From contig NW_006763292.1 of NCBI RefSeq assembly GCF_000218685.1, positions 2,991,909-3,055,908 on the forward strand: DNA of 64,000 nt. Reading direction: 5' to 3'. This stretch comes from Serpula lacrymans var. lacrymans S7.9 (taxonomy: Eukaryota > Basidiomycota > Agaricomycetes > Boletales > Serpulaceae). Positions 23,551-35,054 of the stretch are shown here, piece after piece (within the stretch, counting starts at the first letter, position 1; every line of letters begins with the position of its first letter). A program made the translations under genes and the position numbers. The notes beneath the pieces were generated by a model, which saw only the letters and a list, made by a program, of their open reading frames with translations, made no database searches and had not been told where the DNA came from.

Positions 23551-24640
23551 ACAAGCTGAGAATGTCACCAAGACCATGACAGTCAACCCAATGTCTGCCT
23601 CGCAAAGTGAGAAGAGGAACGTACAAACTGAGAATGTCACCAAGGCGAAGACAGTCAGCCAAATGTCTGCCTCGCAAAGGGACAAGAGGAACGTACAGGC
23701 TGAGAATGTCACAAAGGCCATGACAGTCAACCCAATGTCCGCCTCGCAAAGGGAGAAGAGGAACGTACAAGCTGAGAATGTCACCAAGGCGAAGACAGTC
23801 AGCCAAATGTCTGCCTCGCAAAGGGACAAGAGGAACGTACAGGCTGAGAATGTCACAAAGGCCATGACAATCAGCCAAGTGTCTGGATCTCAAAGGGAGG
23901 AGAGGAACGTACACCCTGAGAATGTCACAAAGGCCATGACAATCAGCCAAATGTCTGCCTCGCACAGGGACAAGAGGAACTTACACCCTGAGAATGTCAC
24001 AAAGGCCATAACAGTCAGCCAAGTGTCTGGCTTGCAAAGGGAGAAGAGGAACGTACACTCTGAGAACGCCAAAAGACCGTAATAGTCAGCCAAGTGTCTG
24101 GCTCGCAAAGGAACAAGAGGAACGTACAAGCTGAGAGTGTCACAAAGGCCATGACAGTCAGCCAAATGTCTGGCTCACAAAGGAACTAGAAAAACGTACA
24201 CCCTGATGTTGTCACAAAGACCATGACAGTCAGCCAAGTGTCTGGCTCGCAAAGGGACAAGAGGAACATACGGGCTGAAAATGTCACCATAAGTCCATGA
24301 CAGTCAGCCAAGTGTCTGGCTCGCAAAGAGCAAGAGGAACGTACAAGCTGAGAATTTCACGAAGGTTATGACAGTCAGCCAAATGTCTGCCTCGCAAAGG
24401 GACAAGAGGAACATACAGCCTGAGAATGTCACAAAGGCCATATCAGCCAGTAAAATGTCTGGCTCTCAAAGTGAGGAGAGGGACGTACACGCTGAATATA
24501 TCACCAAGGCCATGACAGTCAGCCAAATGTCTGACTTGCAAAGTGAGGAGAGGGACGTGCACACTGAGAATATCACCAAGGCCATGACAGTCAGTCAAAT
24601 GTCTGACTTACAAAGACGAGAGGAACTTACATAATCAGCA
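23551..24640 (+). repeat. 72-bp minisatellite, about 15 units
   Basis: A tandem array whose unit carries AGTCAGCCAAATGTCTG, CTCGCAAAGGGACAAGAGG, AACGTACA and CTGAGAATGTCAC. Unit starts (ATGACAGTCA or equivalent) fall near 23577, 23649, 23721, 23793, 23865, 23937, 24009, 24080, 24150, 24222, 24297, 24368, 24440, 24512 and 24584. Most spacings are exactly 72, so a 24-residue repeat is open on the plus strand (about MTVSQMSASQRDKRNVQAEN) and also on the minus strand. The plus frame is broken near 24081, 24188 and 24290. Alternate units in the left half share variants (GTCAACCC versus GTCAGCC), suggesting two-unit duplications of 144 bp. It starts about 370 bp beyond the 3' end of the NACHT gene. 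Confidence 0.92.
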
Positions 24641-25012
24641 AATCCATTCTACAAAACAAATCGAAACGAGTGAAAATAGGTCACATAAATTATAGTCCAT
24701 GGAATCTTGGACTCACTATCTGTTGATCAAAGCGCAACGCGGAATTCAGACACGTAGTTTTCTGTTGCAGCTATAAACACGCACCAGCTATTAAGATGCA
24801 AACCTATTAGTGAGATTTATGCATAACACGAGTACTGTGCGTACAAGCTAAAATCATCGCCAATAGGGCAAAGGTTCAAGACGCTTCATCATTATGGACC
24901 ATGTAAAATAGGAGATGATCCGCACAATTGTATGGTCTAGCATATCATTTAAGCGAGTTAGCGTCAACTGCAAACCTTGGGGATATTGCGAGAGTTCCTA
25001 TATAGAGCTCAG
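24641..25012. other. Spacer between minisatellite and NACHT gene
   Basis: No independent gene seen. It may hold the 3' untranslated region, or one more small exon, of the NACHT gene. A strong donor (GTATGT at 25022-25017) lies just before that gene's stop. Confidence 0.4.
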
Positions 25013-26833
25013 TCAGACATACTTTGCGTCGACGATGCAGCTTACTTGTGCCAGTGGCGAAAAATGTGATTGTATACGCTGTGCCGCGTCATAGACCGTA
25101 AGGAAAATCATAGAATGCAGCCAAGGATTAAGAGAACTACTAGCCCAGTTCGTTAGAATATCTTCAAGTGAGACAAATAAAGGTAAATCCAAAAGACACT
25201 GATCCCCTTCAGACAATGCTTTGCGAAGATGATCCAGCCACCAAGTGGAAGCGTACTGCAACGGTTCATCTACAAACCAGAACTCCGTCTTATTTTTCGT
25301 CATGATATCTAGGCAATTAATTGCAATGGAAAGATGACAAATAGGAGGATTGATGAAATAGCTGCCCGAACGTGCTGGGGTCATCAAAAAGTCCCGTAAA
25401 GATGTGTGGACCAGTTGTACCGGATCATCGTCAGATTCGGGGATGAGAAGGATGGACTGAATGCTAAGGAAAGACTCCACAAGGTTTCGTGGGGGGATAT
25501 TTAACAAGGTAGCAAGATCCTTGATAGGTAGTAGACGTCGGATAAGGAGGAAAGTGCCCATGATCCGTACAAGATCAGCTACAGAAACAGGTGCCCCACC
25601 CGGATACGAAGCATTCGAGAACACCTGGGAATACAGTTTGTCTAGGCCATGTGCTTTCAGGGCGTCCAGAAGTTTCTGATGCGGCATACCCCCCTTTCCA
25701 CTAACAAAATCGACGAATGTGGACGAGTAGATGTAGGATCCCGCAGCTTCTTCGACGAGTGTGTCAAGGATTTCTGGAGAGGGCCAAGGCTCTAGCACTT
25801 TATCCGCAACCATAAGTAAGCGATTCGCATCATATATCCTTTTGAATTCGAACTGAAAAAACGTGCGAATATCCTCTGCAGCATCGAAATTCTGTAATTT
25901 CAATTGGAGCGTAACATCTTTGGCAGCCGGGCTTTCAAGTTTTTTACGGAGATGTTCTTCAACCCTGCTTGTGATAAAAAGACGAAAAGGGACCTGACTT
26001 TTCCTGGCCTCACAGGCATTAACTACAACGTCAATGAACTCCTCCATCGATGCTCCGTCTTGACGTACACATTCGTCCAAAGCGTCGATAACTATTACCA
26101 TGCGTTTCCGCTTGAGGATATCCCATTTTTTCTTTGAGCATGCAATCATGGGTCCCATGATCAATTTGCCAAACTGATAGCTGAGTGAATCATTCAGTAT
26201 AGAAGGTTCCTTATCGAGGGTGCCTTTTATTAACGGTTCCATGCCTTCGACTTCAGTTGAGAGCTGAAAGGCGAGTGTAGGAATTAGGCGTGATATTTTG
26301 TCTCGATTTCCTGTTCCTCTGAAAAAGAAGAAACTGGCGCCAAGTCTCTTCTTGTCAACACACCATTCTGCTATGGTCTGTGCTATTGTCGATTTTCCAC
26401 ATCCGGCCGAGCCATTTAGCCAGCAAATTGGACGACTAGTCCGGCGCAACCAATTTTTGATTATTTTTAGGACACTCTTCCGAGTGCCTTGCAAGCATCG
26501 GGCCTTTCTCCCACTGCGACTCTGGTACGAAGCGCTGACTGGTTGTAGCAACTGGTGTAAGCTCGGCGTGGCTGACCATCAAGAATTCAGCTCAGAACTA
26601 AAGGGTGACACGCGCCACACAACGTTGTACTTGCCATGAGGACTGTTCATGATGTTGTTTACAACGCAGTTCTGACTTCCGGATATTTCGTTGAAAGCGC
26701 TGTGATGAGCCTGAGTGTTTGCAGAGTCATTGAACATGCCTGCACTGGGATTTGGTAGGGAGGTATGTTGTTCGATCTGATGAGGATCTCTGGATGCGTC
26801 AATATGGGGACTGGGTTGGTTGTGATCAGACAT
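25013..26833 (-). CDS. NACHT-domain (NLR-like) STAND NTPase
   Basis: Minus strand, starting at ATG 26833 (MSDHNQPSPHIDASRD). The N-terminal exon carries FNEISGSQNCVVNN, the GSxN-type segment common before NACHT domains in fungal NLRs. The main exon has the linker GRKARCLQGTRKSVL, Walker A GSAGCGKST, Walker B MVIVIDALDE and a sensor region FRLFITSR. It then continues for about 300 residues with a winged-helix-like part (LYSQVFSNASYPGG...VSVADLVRIMGTFLLI) and no ankyrin, TPR or WD40 repeats. An in-frame TGA at 26581-26579 separates the two parts, so one small intron must lie at about 26560-26650. Its borders are unresolved: GTACAA at about 26640 is a candidate donor. A GTATGT donor overlaps the final codons, so the 3' end may extend by another exon. 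Known roles of the family are non-self recognition and programmed cell death. The ligand here is unknown. Confidence 0.82.
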
Positions 26834-27230
26834 TGTGGATGAGAGAACGGCAAGGATGAAGCGATGATTGATGATGGGGGGATTGGGGCATGGGAATAAA
26901 CGCATAAGTAAATTAGCACATCGATAAGCGCCTCCTTAGCCTTATGCCTACATGACTCATCTCAGTTTTATAAGCGACTTTAAAGCTTTCAAGTGACTTT
27001 AAAGCAGAGCCATTTGGGAATAGTTTCGATTCAGTGTGTCATCCCCCGTTGTGGTATCATTGTGTTGCCTTTTTTGGACGACCGATATCTTTCACTGTGA
27101 TAAGATGAGATGGAGAGTGTGTAGGTTTGATGTGCTGGCTTAGATAACTCTGAAGTAATGATAACATGAAATCATATAGATTGAACAATCATTTATCTTA
27201 TTGTACTAGTACATGGCTGCGAAATGAAAG
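26834..27230. other. Promoter-side region of the NACHT gene
   Basis: No ORF with support. It includes a repeated GACTTTAAAGC motif (about 26970 and 26996) that may be a regulatory site of the minus-strand NACHT gene. This is a guess. Confidence 0.3.
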
Positions 27231-27469
27231 CTAAAAGATGGTACAAGAGACAGCTGCAAACAAAGTGTTGCCATGTGAAATCAAATGAACTAACAAAGCT
27301 TTGTATTGGGCATGCATAGGTGGGTTAGGCATGATAATGTGGTCCACAAATTCTATAATATAATTGTATACTTCACCAAACTTTGACATCACAAAATCTT
27401 CCTGATGGTACGTCCCGTGTACCAACTCCTCCACGCAACAGGATAGTGAAGCTCCTATGATGCTGAATG

Positions 27470-27883
27470 TGTTACGATAACACATTTTCGGACCTTTCCT
27501 TTATTTTCATTCTCCGCTTTAACCTTTACTGTAGCTTTCACACTCCGTGCCATGCGGCACTTTCCCTTTTCATTTAAACTCCTCTTTCTCGCGTTACATT
27601 GCTTTCTTCTTATTTTAGCTAAAAGTCTCTCACACAGTGGAGCTGGTCACACGGGCTGTACCCTATGACAGCACCAGCCACTGCCTTTAGCAACTGTATA
27701 GTACATACGTACAAACAAAACCTGTAACAGTATATAAACCCCAATAGATCAAGGAGATCCTCAGCGAGTCCTCCTGTTGTATACCAACAAACTCCCTGCA
27801 GCTTAAGGGGTAACCACTCCCTCATCACCACCTTTATAGTATGTTCCTGTGTGCGCCAGAGTAACTAACTCTTGGTTGTTACA
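27470..27883 (+). mobile_element. Solo Gypsy LTR
   Basis: TGTTACGATAACAC...TTGGTTGTTACA, 414 bp, flanked by GAATG at 27465-27469 and 27884-27888. It keeps an intact transcript-start 11-mer CAGCGAGTCCT and a TATATAAA box, so it is a relatively young LTR. It interrupts the minus-strand coding remnant 27231-29780. Confidence 0.93.
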
Positions 27884-28840
27884 GAATGCAAACTTGAGTG
27901 ACACCGGAGACTCGGGGGGGTGGGTGTAACCGCCACACCATACAAAGTGGAGGACAACCAAAAGGAAGACATTGTTTTTGAAGTATAGTATCAGCGGTTG
28001 CTGATTTGGATCCTAACATACAGTGAGTCAAGATCATCTAAGAGAAAGGTTCTCTTACCTGAATCACCCGGTTCATAAAACGGCATTGGGGTCTTTGTAG
28101 AGCGTAACACGAAATGTTGGCACAATGCTGGACCTTGGATTTGTTGGACCAAATGTTAACATGCATTTGGTAGCTAATACGGAGGCTCCTTTTGACAGGG
28201 CCTTGGCTCCATCTCATAAAAGGGCCAGATTATTGAACACAGACCTCTTCCTCCCAGCAGATCATGACGGGGGGCCTTTGATGGAGTGCGCGTGAGCAGC
28301 GGTGTCGAGTGAATTAGTCACAATGCTCCCTCCAACCTCCCATTCAGGCATACCCCTAACATTAAACACCTTCTTGAGGATCTCAACTTTTGCAAGGTCC
28401 ATTCCTGACTTGTCAAGCTTCGTGAAAGTTGCCTCACTTGCGAGCGGCTGTACAGGCGGAGGGGGAGAATTGAGTGAGGCTGTGGTGCAAGTAGTCCGAT
28501 CTGCCCAGCTGCTGACTCTGGGCGCAAGGGTGGGGGCACACTAGGGTGGGGGATTGGGGGGATTGGGGGTGTAGGCAGGAGGGTGTTAATGCTATGGACC
28601 TGTTTTTGGGCCCGTTCTGGTATGAGGTCACGGGTCTGTCTTGTTCTCTAGTTGATTAGCATGTTAGTGAGCAGAATATAGTTACTGTGAAATAGGAACT
28701 TACTTTGAAAATTCCACGTGTCCATTCTCCTGCAACCATCTCGTTTTGACGACGAGGTAGATGTGCTACAACAAGGTGCATCCCAGAGGGCGCTACACCA
28801 TGCAACCAAGGGGGTGCCATACCCAAGCTGTGGCACTCTT

Positions 28841-29253
28841 TGTTATGCACAAAGTGCTTAACAAAGTCTGAGGATTCCTCGAGGGTTCAAAGGGACTTAT
28901 CCGAAGACAAGTTTGAGGGTGTAGTTCTGAGTAGAGTTCTTCCAACGAGAGTTGGTCTTCTTCTGAGTAGAAGTCTGATCTTAGGAGTCTAGCTTTGTAA
29001 GTGTAAACTGCGTAGAATTGTATTGAAGAAATACTACTACTGTTACAAGGGTATTTATAGGAAATAAGATCAGTGATAGGAGTTAGGTCCTATCTAGGGG
29101 AGGCTTGCCTGTTGAGGGCTAACTACTATACTAGGTAATGTAGTCTGCGAAGAAAACGGAAATGTACGTGAAGGAAATGAGTCATCAGTCCGATGGTATA
29201 ACCAATGAGTAAGGAAAAATAACTAGTTCATAAAGGGAGTAGAAATTGTAACA
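28841..29253 (-). mobile_element. Solo LTR of a different family
   Basis: 413 bp with TGTTATGCAC at the left, TTGTAACA at the right and CTCTT on both sides (28836-28840 and 29254-29258). On the minus strand it has CCTATAAATACCC about mid-element, a plausible TATA box, so the minus strand is the likely transcription sense. The sequence does not match the Gypsy A/B or Copia LTRs in this window. No internal region is present. Confidence 0.88.
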
Positions 29254-29780
29254 CTCTTGAACTACCACCTGCAAACCTTGGAGTGAGTTGTCTGTGGAGT
29301 CAAAGCCTTGCAAGCGTTGCGGAGTGATTCGCCTTAACGTCTGGCTGGAAACCTCGTGTGCATATGGTGCATCAATTGGCCACTGCACTGGCTGGGGATG
29401 GGGTGGTTGGGTTGGATGAGAGGGGGGATAGAAGGGGGGATAGGAGTGAGATGGTGGCCAAGTCAGATGAGGAATGGGAGGATGGATAGGAGATTGCATA
29501 AGAGGACGGATGATGTGATGGAAGATCAAGGTTAGATGGATGAGAAAGATTCAATGACTGAGATGGATGAGAGAGATTCAATAACGGTTGGGAAAGCTGG
29601 AACAACTAGGACGGCTGGAATGACTGAAACAACTGATAGGATTGAGAAATAGTTGCCTGAGCATTGATGTTGTCTTCACCTTTGTTGTCACCTTCGTCTG
29701 TGTACAATTCATCATAATACCAATCCTCTAGGCTTTCTGGCTGATCAACCTGGAGGCCGAGCTGCAATTCCATCTGCTGA

Positions 29781-30195
29781 TGTAACAACCAAGAGTTAGT
29801 TACTCTGGCGCACACAGGAACACACTATAAAGAGAATGAAGAGGGAGTGGTTACCCCTTAAGATGCAGAGAGTTAGTTGGTATACAACAGGAGGACTCGC
29901 TGAGGAGTCTCCTGGATCTATTGGGGTATATATACTACTACAGGGTTATTTGTACATGTGTACTATACAGTTGATAGAGACAGTGGCTGATGATGTCATG
30001 GAGCCTAGCCCATATGGTCAGCTCCGCTGTGTGAGAGAGCTGTGTCTATAATAAGAAGAAAGGCAACGCGGCGCGAGAAAGGGGAGTTTGGATAAAAGGG
30101 GAAGTGCCGCGTGGCACCATGTGTGAAAGCTAAAGTACAAGGTTAAAGCGGAATATAAAATAAAGGGAAGGTCTGAAAATTGTGTTATCGTAACA
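29781..30195 (-). repeat. Gypsy B 3' LTR
   Basis: 415 bp. It is of the same sub-type as Gypsy A (GGAGCCTAGCCCATATGG, TATATATACTACTACAG on the plus strand) and keeps the intact transcript-start 11-mer. Confidence 0.92.
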
Positions 30196-30206
30196 CTACC
30201 CCCCTT

Positions 30207-33200
30207 CTAAGGCTCGACTTCCAGGCAAGACCAAATACCGGAGGTAGTGGTTAAATTTTCGGGCATAGGTTGAAAAAGAGAATTAAAAAGATTTGAATCC
30301 ATGCCTCTAAGCTTCCTAGGAGCTGAGGGATTCTTAGAATAAAACTCGCGCACAGCATCGTGGGAATTGTCCAGATGGGCTTCTGGTTCCCACGTTCTGT
30401 CCTCGTCTCCATAGCCCTTCCATAGGACTAGGAACTCTAATTTACCACGCTTCAAGTGTGCATCCACTACTTGTTCGACTTTGAACTCTTCTTCACCTTC
30501 CTGGGTGACTACAACCAGTCCGGGCCGGTCTACACGCTGTCCCGGCAGCGGCCCTTTGTAGGGTTTCACACGGCTAATATTGAATGTGGGTACTACCCTC
30601 ATTCGTTTTGGGAGTTCCAGCTCCACTGCGTTGGGTTTGACTTCCTTAATTCGGTAAGGGCCAATCCACTTTTTGGTCAGTTTTCTAGACTGCCGATCTT
30701 TTAATTTTAAGTGGTCGGTATCTAACCAGACCAGGTCGCTGACCTTGTAGTCAGGGGCCTTAGAGCGTCTACGCTCTGCCCTGTCTTTCATCTGCTCTGC
30801 AGTTTTGAACAGCGCCTTGCGCGTTTTGTCTAAGACAGACTTCATGTCTTTGGCCGTGTTCCCAGCAGCCTCGTTCTTGCTTTTACCAGGTTCTACACCC
30901 ATTCTGGGGAGGTACAATCTAGTAACCTTGAATGGTGCCTTTCCTGTAGCCGACAACTGTTTGATATTGTATGAGAACTGGGCTATCTTTAGCCACTTGG
31001 CCCAATACATCTGCCTGTCATTAATAAATATCCGGAGATATTGTTTCAACTCCTGGTTGAGTCTCTCCGTTTGTCCATCAGTCTGCGGATGGAAGGCCGT
31101 TGATAACTTAGGTTTGATGCCCAGCATCCGGCATAATTCTTTCAAAAATTTGCTAGCAAATTGAGGTCCTCTATTGGAGATAACCGTTTCTGGTAACCCA
31201 TGGATAGACCATACAAAATCTTTAAGTAAATCTGCCGTACCAGCGGCAATAATGGTTTTATTGGTGGGTATGAATACCACTTCTTTGGAGAAGCGATCTA
31301 CTACCACCATTACTGAATCATACCCATTTGACTCGGGCAGGTCCGTTGTGAAATCAACCGATATATCTTGCCAGGGACCAGCTGGTATCGGATTCGGCAT
31401 AAGTTTACCGGCCGGCGGTTGATGAGAATTCTTTGCCATGGCACATCTCAGACAGGATTTTACATATTCCTGTACGTCTTTGACCATGCCAGGCCACATG
31501 TAGTTTCTGAAGATCAACTCCATTGTTCGTTGCCACCCAGGGTGCCCAGCTACTGGAGTGTCGTGATGTCTATCTATTGCCTTGATCCTTGCGGACTCAG
31601 GCACATAGATTTTGTCTTTAAAATGGAAGTGTCCATCTTCCCATAAATAGTTTTCATTGCCATCAAGGCACGCCTTCTCTTCTGAGGAGATGTCTTTCTT
31701 GAAGACTTCCAGAAGATCGGAATCCTGCCCGATTCTAATATTGGCAACCCTTGATTGGTCTATAAAAGTAACACCTTTGTTGTCATCTTTGATGCCGTTG
31801 GCATGATCCTCTCTTCTGGATAAAGTGTCCGCTTTCCCCATAGAACTTCCAGGCTTATGAATTAATTTATAATTAAACCTTGACAAGTATACCGCGTAGC
31901 GGGCCTGTCTTCGGTTCAAGTCTCGGGCCATCATAAAATACTCCAGATTCTTATGATTGGTCCAAATTTCAAATTGGTGCCTAGCACCTTCTAAGTAGTG
32001 CCGCCAGTGCTCTAGAGCTCTAATGATGGCCAGCATCTCCTTATCATATATTTGATAGTTGCACTCTGTAGGCGACAAACTATGCGATAAATAGGCACAA
32101 GGCCTCCAAAGATCGTCAGGGCATTTAATTGATAGAACAGCCCCAGTAGCAAAATCAGAAGAGTTGGTTTCTAGCCGGAACTCTTTGTCTAATTCTGGAA
32201 ATGCTAATATGGGCGCCGTTGTAAATGCCTGTTTAAGCTTATCAAAAGCTTCTTGTTCTTTGGTGCCCCAGTGCCAAACAATGTCCTTTTTAGCGAGATC
32301 GTTCAACGGTCTCATTTGTGAAGTTTTCAACAAATCTTCGGTAGAAATTACCTAAGCCAAGGAAGGCCCTAACTCCTTTGACGCGAGTAGGTTCTGGCCA
32401 GTCCAATATAGCTTGAACTTTTTCAGGATCCATCCTGATTCCGTTCTGGCCTATGATCATACCGAGGAAGTCTACTTCCTTCACTTTAAAATTACATTTT
32501 TTGGGTTTGATGAATAGGTCCCATTCCTGTAAGCGTCGAAGGACTTCTTGCACGATCCTGTCATGCTCAGCCTCATCGTCCGACTTTGTAAATATTAAGA
32601 AATCGTCAACATAAATGACGACACAGTTTTCCATATCCGCAAAGATCTCGTTCATCATGCTTTGGAAAGTTGGCAGTGAATTGGTCAACCCAAAGAACAT
32701 GATGAGGGGTTCAAAGGATCCTCGGTGGCACGTGAACGCGGCCTTCCAAGCATCTGCTTCTTTGATTCATACATTATTGTACCCCCATCTGAGATCCATC
32801 TTTGTCAAGATCTTGGCACCAGCCAATTTGTCTACTAGCTGACTGATCAAAGGCAGTGGATACGCATTTTTAACCGTGTGCTCATTCACATAACAATAGT
32901 CCATAATCATACGCTTCTTACCATCCTTTTTAGGAATGAAGAACACCGGGGACGTCATAGGGCTTTTGGAAGGTCTGATGTAACCCTTTCTAAGCTGTTC
33001 GTCTATGAAACTTGATACCTCAGATCTTTCTGGAGCAGAGAGTGGTATCATGTGTCCTTTTCTCGGTTTGAAGGTGTCCTTCAAATCTATAGCATGGTCC
33101 CAAGGCTTAGCCTCTGGGAAGCACTCTGATTTATGTTTTGAAAAGACTTTCCAGAAGTTTTGGTACTCGGGAGGTACCAGCCTCTTTATCTCTTCTTCGG

Positions 33201-34060
33201 GTTTTACTTCATCATCGTCATCGTTGATCTTTTCTAAAGATCTGAGCTCATAAACGTGACCAGCGTTTATCTTCTCATGACGCTCATTGTGACGGACATG
33301 ATTCGGTTTACCCAAGTTTACACACTCCTGAGGGCAACGTGACAATGTGACAACCCCTGTCTGCTAGTTGATCTTAGGATTGTGTTTAAATAGCTAGGTC
33401 CAGCCTAAGATTAAATTAATCTTCCCTATTTGGGTAGCTTCGGCGGTGACTCGTTCTCTGTGTCCTTGGTATTTGACCACAAAAGAACATTTGTGCGTGA
33501 TGCAGCCACCCGTGTTAAGCATACCGTCAACATTATAGACGGGAATAGATACATCTAATTTTACAAGGGGGAGTCCAATTTGCTCCGCCCAGGCCTGATC
33601 TATGAAGATTCTGTTAGCACCTGAATCAAGCAGTGCGCTGGTTGGGTGTACTATGCCCCGGGCAAGGTTTTCCACACCAATGTCTAAACAGATCTCCTTT
33701 TGGAATAAATACATGCGCATCAACGCAGACCTTGGGATTTCGGGAAAGGGTGGCTCCATTGAAGAAGAAGAGGTATCAAAAGTTACATGTTTTTCTATTT
33801 TATTTTTACCAGAATCAAGCACCCTATTGTTTGTCTCGCCGGGGCCACACTCCAAGGGAGACACTGGTGCAGTGGTAGTATCATAAATATTACAGTTACA
33901 ATGCTTCATACAAGTACATATTTCTGATAAATTTTGAAATCTATTTACAAATTGGGGAGTCATCCCCTTCTTTCCATTATTGCTTGTGCAACACCCCGGA
34001 GCAGGGGCCACTTTGTTGTGGTTTACTTCATTGTTTCGTGGAGCGAAGGCACCCAAGTGA
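30207..34060 (-). pseudogene. pol: Gypsy B pol, multiple breaks
   Basis: Same domain order as Gypsy A pol. The protease part (LLDSGANRIFID) lies at about 33600, the YVDD reverse-transcriptase site at about 32605, and RNase H through the chromodomain in one intact frame of about 700 residues (32333-30207). Breaks seen: TGG-to-TAG near 33392 and again near 33363, CGA-to-TGA at 32767-32769, and a 5-base deletion near 32315 that shifts the frame right after RRFVENF. At 32782-32786 this copy has five C (five G in sense), which shows that the four-G run of Gypsy A is a deletion. The 3' half, with integrase and chromodomain, still looks functional. Confidence 0.9.
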
Positions 34061-34061
34061 C

Positions 34062-35054
34062 CTAAGCTCCGGACTCTTTTCCCTGAGCCTTCATTTCAGC
34101 AGCCTGCTGATCGTAGAAGAAGGCCCGGATTTCGTCGTAGGATAGACCGGCCAGAGTCTGGAGCCGATCGTCCGGTTTTTCGGATTCTAATTGGCGTGCC
34201 TGGCGCCCTTGATTATTTTTTTGTTGAGCGGCCTGCGCTCCTTTTCTGCAGTCTCGGGACATGTGTCCCTCTTGGTCGCAATTGTAGCAGTTCCCCTTGA
34301 ATCTGCACATCTGTCCTCCTTGAACTGCGCCGATATCCATGGGGGCTCCCTGCCTTGGTTGCAGCCCGAACGGCTTGAACCCGTGAGAATGATTATGATG
34401 GTTTGATGACCCAGGGCGCCTCTGGGATTGGTTGTTTTTGGTGGTGGACCCGCCACCTTGGTGCATAGCGTAGAGTTCCATGGCTCTGCCGACTCGACGT
34501 ACTTCCTCAGCCGCCAGGGCCAGGTTTTTGTTTCTTGTATCCTGCAAGTAGATCTGTTCTGCAATGCGGGGGTTCACATTGCGCTCCAGCAGTTCTATGT
34601 TTCCTTGTTGGAAGGAACGGATTTGCTGACGCGCCCAGTCACGCTCAGCTTGCGGTTTGAAATATTTTTTGATCTCTATCTTGAGATTGTCCCAGGTCGG
34701 CCACACTCCCGCAGTGTAGCACTCCTGCATTCTAACTTGGGCGTATCGACCCGCCACAGGTCCCTTTAGTCAAGATAGCACCGCAGTGGCTACCTCAAAA
34801 TCGTCGGCAAATGCATCCCAATTTGCCTTAACCCAAATTTGGAGTTTGATTGACCACTCAGCAAATCACGCTCTGTCTCCCTCAAAGGCGCCAGGGTCAG
34901 CGACAACTTTGACTTTCTTGTTGAACTTTTTCTCTACCGAGGGGTTTGCTGCAGGGAGATTTGCCTGCAGGTCGGCTAGTTGTGTGGTTAATGCCAAGAT
35001 CTGCTGCCGCATGTTGTGCAACAGAGCGTTGACATCTTGGGGTTGCGACGACAT
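34062..35054 (-). pseudogene. gag: Gypsy B gag, nonsense codons and deletion
   Basis: Starts at ATG 35054 (MSSQPQDVNALLHNM). A TGA follows GDRA (34863-34865) where Gypsy A has CGA, and a second TGA lies near 34770 where Gypsy A has CGC. Then the frame is open from 34757, with the CCHC knuckle CYNCDQEGHMSRDC and a stop at 34062. The segment between RSFQQGN and ELLERN lacks the 23 or so residues present in Gypsy A. Confidence 0.88.
34077..34083 (-). promoter_or_regulatory. Putative -1 frameshift heptamer (Gypsy B)
   Basis: GGGAAAA on the minus strand, in the gag frame (CAG GGA AAA GAG), 12 bases before the gag stop TAG. Pol is open in the -1 frame. Same arrangement as Gypsy A. Confidence 0.65.

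Larger units (their letters stand above)
27231..29780 (-). pseudogene. Host-like or repeat-family gene broken by two solo LTRs
   Basis: Minus strand. The 5' part (29780-29254) encodes an acidic then Pro/Ser-rich segment (SLEDWYYDELYTDEG; PPSHSYPPFYPPSHP) and runs into LQGFDSTDNSLQGLQVVVQE. Removing the solo LTR at 28841-29253 and one CTCTT makes the frame continue directly into CHSLGMAPPWLHGVAPSGM and on to GEWTRGIFK. There a donor GTAAGT (about 28706) and acceptor CTAG (about 28649) mark an intron. The 3' part is likewise restored by removing the Gypsy LTR at 27470-27883: LHFVWCGGYTHPPESP runs into FSIIGASLSCCVEELVHG and a stop at 27231. That C-terminal block is weakly reminiscent of the multicopy Agaricomycete DUF6532 proteins, from memory only. 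A frame break lies near 28450. The 5' end is cut by Gypsy B. Confidence 0.6.

Noticed and set aside
23576..24082. 168-codon plus-strand ORF (and similar minus-strand ORFs) in the minisatellite called as a gene
   Set aside because: Long open frames on both strands follow automatically from a 72-bp unit without stops. The frame breaks in later units and there is no domain or start context.
23551..24640. CRISPR-like array
   Set aside because: Repeats are directly adjacent 72-bp units with no unique spacers, in a eukaryotic genome.
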